Below are positions 58,465 through 64,000 of a stretch of 64,000 bases of DNA, in pieces. The translations under genes were made by a program, and so were the position numbers. A model generated the notes under the pieces. That model ran no database searches and was not told where the DNA came from. It was given only the letters and a program-made list of their open reading frames with translations. The first letter of the stretch is position 1. The number at the start of each line of letters is the position of its first letter. Source of the stretch: Chelativorans sp. J32 (lineage in GTDB: Bacteria > Pseudomonadota > Alphaproteobacteria > Rhizobiales > Rhizobiaceae); NCBI RefSeq assembly GCF_000518985.1, contig NZ_JAEQ01000006.1, positions 124,001-188,000 of the forward strand, read 5' to 3'.

Positions 58465-60156
58465 ATGAACATCCGACTACATGGTCTAACAACAATTCTA
58501 TCCGCATTGGTAGTGTTTACGGCGCCAGCCGCTGTCCTTGCTCAGGACAATTTGGTCACCGGGGAGTCGATCACGACCGTCAATCCGGGCACGCCCGGAA
58601 AGGGCGGTGAGGTTACCTTCACCGTCACGCGCGACATCACCAACTGGAACGTCACCTCGGCCCTCGGCAACAACGCCGTGGTCCGCACGGTGACGCTGCC
58701 AATCGTTCCGTCGGCCTTCATGGTGCAGCCGGACTTCACCCTGAAGATGAACACCGACCTCCTGGAGAGCGCCGAGCTTACATCGACCGATCCCCAAACC
58801 GTGGTCTACAGGATCAGGGAAGATGCGGTGTGGAGCGACGGCGTCCCGATCACGGGCGACGACTTCATCTATTTCTGGAAGACGCAAAACCGCCGCGACT
58901 GCCCGGAATGCCTGATCAATGCGAGCGATGGCCACGACTTCATCGAAACGCTCGAGCAGGACGAGACCGGAAAGGTCGTGACGGCGACATTCAGCGAGCC
59001 GTTCGTGGGCTGGCAAGGACTTTTCATGTTCCTCTATCCGGCTCATCTAGCCGAGAAGCACGGCGACATCGCGGAGAGCTACAACAACTTCCTCTCCAAT
59101 GAGGTGCCGGCCTGGTCGGGCGGACCCTACATGGTCGAGTCGTTCGATCCGGGGCAACTCGTCACGCTTGTGCCAAATCCGAAATGGTATGGCGAAAAAG
59201 GGCCTTATCTGGACAAGCTGAAATTCCGGATCATCACCGATTCAACTCAGCAGCTGACGGCGCTCGAAAACGGCGAGGTCGATGTGATCTATCCGCAGGG
59301 CGCCACCCAGGACATGGTCGAGCAGGCGGCGCGCCTCGATTATCTCGGCATCGATTTCCAGATGAATCCGTCCGCCAACTGGTATTTCATGGGCCTCAAC
59401 TCCAAAGCCGGCCCGATGTCCGACATCGCGCTGCGCAAGGCGGTTTTGACGGCTATCGACGCCGGTGACCTGAAGGCCAAGACCGCTGATCCGTATTTGC
59501 GCAACTGGCCCCATATGGGCAGCGTGATGTTCCTGCCCAACCAGGCAGGTTATGCCGACCGCAGGGGAGCGCGCGGCTACGGTACGGGGGACGTGGAGAA
59601 GGCGAAGGGGATCCTCTCCGAGGCGGGCTACAAGCTCAGCGGAGGCAGTCTGCTGGATCCCTCCGGCAAGCCTGTATCCACGCTTCGGCTTGGCTTTCCG
59701 CCCGGCTATCCGGCGGCCAACGACATGGCACGACTGATCACAGGCTATATCGCCCCGCTCGGCCTCAAGACGGATTTGTTGACCGGCCCGAACGCCACCG
59801 CCGACTATCTCCTGAGCGGCAATTTCGACCTTTACCTCAGCTATTTCTCGCAGCAGGTCTTTCCCGCGGTGAAGGCGGGGCAGATTTTCCTCAGGGATGC
59901 CGGTCAGAACTATTTTGGCTTCAATGATCCGAAAATCGAGGAGATCATCGGCAAGGCTGCGGCAGCCTCGTCAATAGAGGAATCTGCCGCAATCCTGTCC
60001 GAGGCCGACGAGCTCGCGATGGATTACGCGGCGCTATTCCCGATCTATCAGTTGCCGACGGCGCTGATCTACAAGGAAGCGATCCTCAACCTGCGCGACA
60101 ATCCGAACCAACTCGGTCCGGCCTACAACACGGCCGAATGGGGTTTAGCGGAGTGA
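58465..60156 (+). CDS. Peptide-type ABC substrate-binding protein (family 5)
   Basis: A 563-residue periplasmic binding protein. Signal peptide MNIRLHGLTTILSALVVFTAPAAVLA is cleaved before QDNLV. TDPQTVVYRIREDAVWSDGVPITGDDFIYFWKTQNRRDC is the family core near residue 110-150, and later SDIALRKAVLTAIDAGDLKAK the second. GGATGGGAGTAATAC precedes the ATG. This group is often annotated as a glutathione/peptide or monoacid binder; the substrate here is unknown. It heads an operon with two permeases and a fused double ATPase. Confidence 0.9.
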   Translation: MNIRLHGLTTILSALVVFTAPAAVLAQDNLVTGESITTVNPGTPGKGGEVTFTVTRDITNWNVTSALGNNAVVRTVTLPIVPSAFMVQPDFTLKMNTDLLESAELTSTDPQTVVYRIREDAVWSDGVPITGDDFIYFWKTQNRRDCPECLINASDGHDFIETLEQDETGKVVTATFSEPFVGWQGLFMFLYPAHLAEKHGDIAESYNNFLSNEVPAWSGGPYMVESFDPGQLVTLVPNPKWYGEKGPYLDKLKFRIITDSTQQLTALENGEVDVIYPQGATQDMVEQAARLDYLGIDFQMNPSANWYFMGLNSKAGPMSDIALRKAVLTAIDAGDLKAKTADPYLRNWPHMGSVMFLPNQAGYADRRGARGYGTGDVEKAKGILSEAGYKLSGGSLLDPSGKPVSTLRLGFPPGYPAANDMARLITGYIAPLGLKTDLLTGPNATADYLLSGNFDLYLSYFSQQVFPAVKAGQIFLRDAGQNYFGFNDPKIEEIIGKAAAASSIEESAAILSEADELAMDYAALFPIYQLPTALIYKEAILNLRDNPNQLGPAYNTAEWGLAE

Positions 60157-60163
60157 ATGGGCG

Positions 60164-60200
60164 GAAGGGGCCGGGCAGCTTCCGGCATGGCGGCCCCTTC
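60164..60200 (+). terminator. Stem-loop between binding-protein and permease genes
   Basis: GAAGGGGCCG (60164-60173) and CGGCCCCTTC (60191-60200) form a perfect 10-bp stem with a 17-base loop, eight bases past the binding-protein stop. There is no T-tract, so mRNA stabilisation or partial termination is plausible. It parallels the elements at 14510-14548 and 36024-36055. Confidence 0.6.
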
Positions 60201-60241
60201 ACCCAAATCGTTCCGCCGATGATTTTCCAAGCTGCAGGGAG

Positions 60242-61228
60242 TTGAGCTTGCTAGCCTATCTGGTCAGGCGACTGCTTGTCATGATCCCGATGATGCTGAT
60301 CGCCAGCTTTCTCATGTTCGTCGTCATCAGCTTCTCCGGCGATCCGCTCGCGGGATTGAAGACCATGCAGCCGCCTCCGCCGCCCGAGGTGCTGCACGCC
60401 ATGGCGGTCAAGTTGAGGCTCGATCAGCCACTTCTCGACCGATACTGGATGTGGCTCTCCGGCCTGTTCGTCGGGGATTTCGGGCCGAGCATTCACAATA
60501 TCGATATCGGTGCGGAGCTCGTGAAGCGCCTTGGCGTTTCGCTGCGGCTCCTGGCGCTCGGCATCGTGCTCGCATTCTTGATGGCTGTCGCGGCGTCGGT
60601 TATCGGCGCAGTGCTGCAGTTTTCTTGGGCCGACCATATTATCAGCTTCGTCGCCGTCGCGATGATATCGATGCCGGTGTTCTGGCTTGCGCTGCAGCTC
60701 AAGCGGCTGGCGATCAGCATCAATCAGGAGCTTGGGTTCAGGCTGCTCTATACGTCCGGGGATGGCGCGGGCATGACGGCGAGCACACCGTGGGATCGGG
60801 TGCTGCTTCTCATCGGTGTGCTGGCGCTCCCCACGATCGCGCTTTCCATGCAGGCTTTCGGGACATGGAGCCGCTACGGCCGTGTGGCCCTAATCGACGC
60901 GTTAAACAGCGAATATGTGAAGCTTGCCAGGGCCAAGGGCCTTTCGGAGACGCGCGTGGTGCTGGCGCACGGCCTGCGAACCTCGCTTGCGCCTATGCTT
61001 ACCGTTGTGGCTGCGGGCGGCGCCGTCATTCTCGGCGAGTCCGTCGTCACAGAGACGGTCTTCCAATGGCGCGGGATGGGAGACCTCCTCGTCACCGGAA
61101 TCCAGAACAACGACGTCTATGTCGTTCTCGGCTGGCTGCTGGTGGCCGGTCTCATCATCATGGTCTTCAATCTGATTGCGGATATCCTCTATGCCGTCCT
61201 CGACCCCCGCATCCGCTATGAGCGATAG
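60242..61228 (+). CDS. Peptide-type ABC permease (DppB type)
   Basis: A permease of about 328 residues. The coordinates use a TTG at 60242; GGGAG precedes a second TTG at 60248 with better spacing, so the protein may start two codons later. LAYLVRRLLVMIPMMLIASFLMFVVISFSGDP is the DppB opening, and EYVKLARAKGLSETRVVLAHGLRTSLAPMLTVVA the coupling region. It overlaps the next permease by 11 bases. Confidence 0.9.
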   Translation: MSLLAYLVRRLLVMIPMMLIASFLMFVVISFSGDPLAGLKTMQPPPPPEVLHAMAVKLRLDQPLLDRYWMWLSGLFVGDFGPSIHNIDIGAELVKRLGVSLRLLALGIVLAFLMAVAASVIGAVLQFSWADHIISFVAVAMISMPVFWLALQLKRLAISINQELGFRLLYTSGDGAGMTASTPWDRVLLLIGVLALPTIALSMQAFGTWSRYGRVALIDALNSEYVKLARAKGLSETRVVLAHGLRTSLAPMLTVVAAGGAVILGESVVTETVFQWRGMGDLLVTGIQNNDVYVVLGWLLVAGLIIMVFNLIADILYAVLDPRIRYER

Positions 61229-62117
61229 AGCAGTGGAAATAGGACAGGCGCCTGCGCAGGAGCAGGTCTACCGTCCCTGGCGTGCCATTGCGCGCAAGTT
61301 CTTTAGCTACAAGGCATCAGTGGTCTCGCTCGTCATCCTTATCCTGATCGTGCTCTTCGCCTTCGCCGGCGGGCCCTTGTGGAAATATTCCTATGCCGTA
61401 TCGACGTCCGACCTGTCGGCGCCGCCGAGCTGGGAGCATCCCTTCGGGACCGATCATCTGGGCTACGATCTCATGGCGGGCGTGATGCGGGGCACGCAGC
61501 GCTCGCTCTCCATCGCTGGAACGGTGGCGGTGCTCGCCACGCTGATCGGCTCGATCTGGGGTGCGGTCGCCGGCTATGTCGGCGGCTGGGCGGACTCGCT
61601 CCTGATGCGGATCGTCGATCTCATCATGATTTTCCCACTCCTGGCGGTCGCCGCCTTCCTCGCCCGGCAGTCTCAGGGCGGGGAGCACGGCTGGCTGCTG
61701 GTGGCGCTCGTGCTGGCGACCCTCTCATGGACGGTGCTGGCGCGTGTCGTGCGCTCGGTAGTGCTCTCGCTTAGAACGCGCGAATTCGTCATCGCGGCGA
61801 AGATCGCCGGAGCGGGGCCGGTGCGCATCATCTTCCGCCACCTGCTTCCGAACACGGTGGGGCCGATCATCGTCGCGGCCACGGTGCTGGTGGCGAGCGC
61901 CATATTGTCGGAGACCGCTCTTTCCTACCTCGGCTTCGGCGTGCAGCCTCCGGACACCTCGCTCGGGCTCCTGATCAACCAGGCCCAAGGTGCGATTTCT
62001 ACCCGCCCCTGGCTCTTCTACTTCCCGGGGCTCTTCATCATCCTGATCGCGCTCTGCGTGGCCTTCATCGGAGACGGCTTGCGGGCCGCCCTCGATCCCA
62101 AGCAGCAGAGGAAATGA
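61218..62117 (+). CDS. Peptide-type ABC permease (DppC type)
   Basis: A 299-residue permease. The ATG at 61218 overlaps the upstream stop; the frame to 61176 is in the upstream gene. WRAIARKFFSYKASVVSLVILILIVLFAFAG is the N-terminal helix, EHPFGTDHLGYDLMAGVMRGTQRSL the typical segment after it, and FVIAAKIAGAGPVRIIFRHLLPNTVGPIIV the coupling motif. LSYLGFGVQPPDTSLGLLI is the OppC signature. Confidence 0.92.
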   Translation: MSDRAVEIGQAPAQEQVYRPWRAIARKFFSYKASVVSLVILILIVLFAFAGGPLWKYSYAVSTSDLSAPPSWEHPFGTDHLGYDLMAGVMRGTQRSLSIAGTVAVLATLIGSIWGAVAGYVGGWADSLLMRIVDLIMIFPLLAVAAFLARQSQGGEHGWLLVALVLATLSWTVLARVVRSVVLSLRTREFVIAAKIAGAGPVRIIFRHLLPNTVGPIIVAATVLVASAILSETALSYLGFGVQPPDTSLGLLINQAQGAISTRPWLFYFPGLFIILIALCVAFIGDGLRAALDPKQQRK

Positions 62118-62125
62118 GGCCCCAT

Positions 62126-63946
62126 ATGAGCGAGAGCGTCCATATCGCGGGCGGCACCGGCGCGCCGCTGGTCAGCGTCTCCGGCCTTACCGTCAGCTTC
62201 GACCGGCACAGGGAAGAGCCGATCGAGGCGGTGCGAGACGTAAGCTGGTCTATCGGATCGGGCGAGGTGCTGGCGCTGGTCGGCGAATCCGGCTCGGGCA
62301 AGTCGGTCTCGGCGCTTGCCGTCATGGGCCTCCTGCCCAGGAACGCGCGCGTGGCCGGCTCCATACGCTGGCGCGGGGAGGAACTGCTCAGTGCCTCCGA
62401 GAAGCGGCGCCGGGCCCTGCGCGGCAGCCGCATCGGCCTCGTGCCGCAGGATCCGATGACGTCGCTCAACCCCGTCTACACCATCGGCGCACAGATCAGG
62501 GAAGGCATTAGGGCCCACCAGAAGCTGAGCGAGAGGGAGATGGCCGAGCGCACGCTGGAGCTTCTCGAAACGATGGGCATCCCGCATGCGCGCGAGCGTA
62601 TGAACAGCTATCCGCACGAGCTTTCAGGCGGCATGCGCCAGCGCGTAGTCATCGCCATGGCGATGGCGAACAACCCCGATCTGATCATTGCCGACGAAGC
62701 GACCACCGCGCTCGACGTGACCGTGCAGGCCCAGGTGCTGGATGCGCTCAAGAAAGCACAGGCGCTCACCGGGGCGGCGCTGCTTCTCATCACGCACGAC
62801 CTTGGTGTGGTGGCGGGCCGTGCAGATCGCGTCGCGGTCATGCAGCGCGGCGAAGTGGTCGAGCAAGGCACGGTGGACGAGATTTTCTACCAGCCAGCGT
62901 CATCTTATACACGCAAGCTGCTCCACAGCATCCCCCGATTGAACCACACGCCTGACCTGAGCGCCCCCAGCGATGTCGCGCCCGATGCCGAGGTGATCCA
63001 TTCAGCCTTTGAAAGGAAGGTCGGTGCTGAGGGCGCTCCGATCCTATCGATGCGGAATGTCGGCAAGCATTTTCCTGTCTATTCGCGCGGCGTTATTCGG
63101 GGCAGGGTGGGGGTGATCAAGGCCGTCGCCGGCGTCGATCTCGACGTGGAGGCGGGCACTACGCTCGGCATCGTCGGCGAGTCGGGTTCGGGAAAGACGA
63201 CGCTCATCCGATCGCTTTTCAACCTGGAGCCAATCACCCACGGCACCATTCTGTTCGATGGCCAGGACGTTCACCGAATGCCGCCGCGCGATAGGCGGCG
63301 GATGCGCAAATGCGTGCAGATGGTCTTCCAGGATCCATATGCGTCGCTTGACCCGATGATGACGGTCAGGGACATCCTGATGGAGCCGGCGGTCATCAAC
63401 CGAATGGATCGCAAGCTCGCTGAGCGCCGCGTCATGGAGCTGCTCGAGCGGGTGCACCTCAAGCCGGAGCACGCCGCGCGCTATCCCAACGAGTTCTCCG
63501 GCGGGCAGCGCCAGCGTATCGCCATCGCGCGTGCGCTGATGCTGCATCCGCGGCTCCTGGTGCTCGACGAGCCCGTCTCCTCTCTCGACGTGTCTATTCA
63601 GGCAGAGGTGCTGACGCTTCTCAAAGAACTGCAGAAGGACCTCAATCTTTCCTACCTCTTCGTCTCGCACGATCTTTCGGTGGTCGCTGAGATCGCCCAT
63701 TCCGTGATCGTGATGTATCGCGGTCGCATCGTCGAGCGCGGCCGGGTCGACGAGCTCTTCCGCAATCCGAAGCACCCCTACACACGCGCGCTGCTTTCGG
63801 CGGTTCCGATCCCAGACCCGAGGACGGAGCGTCGGCGCGAGCGGATCGTCTTCAATAGCGACACCCTTGCCAGCCCGATCACGCCGGTCGAACGGACCGG
63901 AATGTGGCGGCGTCTTTTTGGCGGCAGAACCCAGGAGGCCTCTTAA
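62126..63946 (+). CDS. Fused double ATPase of a peptide-type ABC transporter (GsiA/YejF type)
   Basis: A 606-residue protein with two full nucleotide-binding halves. Half 1 (about residues 15-280): GESGSGKSVSALAVMGLLPRN, QDPMTSLNPVYTIGAQI, LSGGMRQRVVIAMAMANNPDLIIADEATTALD, THDLGVVAGRAD. Half 2 (about residues 300-600): GESGSGKTTLIRSLF, QDPYASLDPMMTVRDIL, FSGGQRQRIAIARALMLHPRLLVLDEPVSSLD, SHDLSVVAEIAH. This joins the functions of DppD and DppF in one chain. ATG at 62126 is preferred because GAGG lies five bases away; 62114 is in-frame and overlaps the previous stop. Confidence 0.92.
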   Translation: MSESVHIAGGTGAPLVSVSGLTVSFDRHREEPIEAVRDVSWSIGSGEVLALVGESGSGKSVSALAVMGLLPRNARVAGSIRWRGEELLSASEKRRRALRGSRIGLVPQDPMTSLNPVYTIGAQIREGIRAHQKLSEREMAERTLELLETMGIPHARERMNSYPHELSGGMRQRVVIAMAMANNPDLIIADEATTALDVTVQAQVLDALKKAQALTGAALLLITHDLGVVAGRADRVAVMQRGEVVEQGTVDEIFYQPASSYTRKLLHSIPRLNHTPDLSAPSDVAPDAEVIHSAFERKVGAEGAPILSMRNVGKHFPVYSRGVIRGRVGVIKAVAGVDLDVEAGTTLGIVGESGSGKTTLIRSLFNLEPITHGTILFDGQDVHRMPPRDRRRMRKCVQMVFQDPYASLDPMMTVRDILMEPAVINRMDRKLAERRVMELLERVHLKPEHAARYPNEFSGGQRQRIAIARALMLHPRLLVLDEPVSSLDVSIQAEVLTLLKELQKDLNLSYLFVSHDLSVVAEIAHSVIVMYRGRIVERGRVDELFRNPKHPYTRALLSAVPIPDPRTERRRERIVFNSDTLASPITPVERTGMWRRLFGGRTQEAS

Positions 63947-64000
63947 TGCGCAAACGCAGGATGTATCTTGTCAGCTGGCTGAACTCCTCGGGGTTTCTCC
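63946..64000 (+). CDS. Partial CDS, possible LLM-class flavin monooxygenase (N-terminus only)
   Basis: Eighteen codons (MRKRRMYLVSWLNSSGFL) run off the window end. The ATG is joined to the ATPase stop as TAATG, and CAGGAGGCCTC lies just before it, so the start is well supported. A short basic start followed by a YLVSWLNSSGF strand is reminiscent of NtaA/SnaA-type oxygenases (compare KLGAFLTATGQH in the gene at 39018), but 18 residues cannot settle it. Confidence 0.4.
   Translation, partial: MRKRRMYLVSWLNSSGFL

Overview
The window is GC-rich chromosomal or megaplasmid DNA of an alphaproteobacterium, most likely of the Rhizobiales (Hyphomicrobiales). This is inferred from overall gene style, the density of ABC uptake operons for small nitrogenous compounds, two-component flavin monooxygenases, opine-oxidase-like genes and an autotransporter with a proline-rich linker. 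No rRNA, tRNA or CRISPR array was recognised. Apart from one decayed stretch, genes are tightly packed with ATGA-type overlaps.

Region by region. 1-7.6 kb: the first codons of a leftward gene (possibly a TRAP small permease), an exported alpha/beta hydrolase, a small XRE regulator, and an AcrAB-type RND efflux operon with a divergent TetR regulator and a candidate operator between them. 7.9-11.7 kb: two decayed genes, an autotransporter (amber codon after the signal peptide plus two frameshifts) and a DUF6065 gene (two frameshifts). 11.8-20.0 kb: a siderophore uptake operon (TonB receptor, siderophore-interacting flavoreductase, binding protein, two FecCD permeases, ATPase), divergent from an unusual LysR-HTH/TrpD2 (YbiB-like) fusion, with a Fur-type dyad between. 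20.1-21.3 kb: scars of an IS3-family transposase and of a molybdopterin dehydrogenase large subunit.

21.4-31.2 kb: a catabolic unit made of an FAD-oxidoreductase/GcvT fusion, a PotABCD-type ABC transporter, a SIS-domain isomerase or deglycase, a ROK sugar kinase and a ROK repressor. A shared dyad precedes the transporter/SIS pair and the oxidoreductase. 31.3-37.7 kb: an oligopeptide-type ABC operon ending in a divergent creatininase-family gene. 38.0-44.8 kb: an AroM-LuxR fusion regulator followed by an NtaA-type flavin monooxygenase, its FMN reductase, a HyuA hydantoinase and two tandem DUF917 proteins. 45.0-53.2 kb: LysR regulator, atypical M19 dipeptidase, TctCBA tripartite transporter, DadA-type oxidase, amidohydrolase without its usual metal ligands, and an IclR regulator. 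53.3-64 kb: MATE exporter, three-subunit opine/hydroxyproline-oxidase-like flavoenzyme, RidA, a second peptide-type ABC transporter, and the first codons of another gene.

Overall the right two thirds look like an accessory catabolic island. Each unit pairs a transporter with an amine- or amide-attacking enzyme and its own regulator. The most novel points are two regulator fusions (LysR-TrpD2 and AroM-LuxR), a conserved operator set for the ROK repressor, stem-loops between binding-protein and permease genes in three ABC operons, and three metallohydrolase-family proteins that have lost canonical metal ligands.
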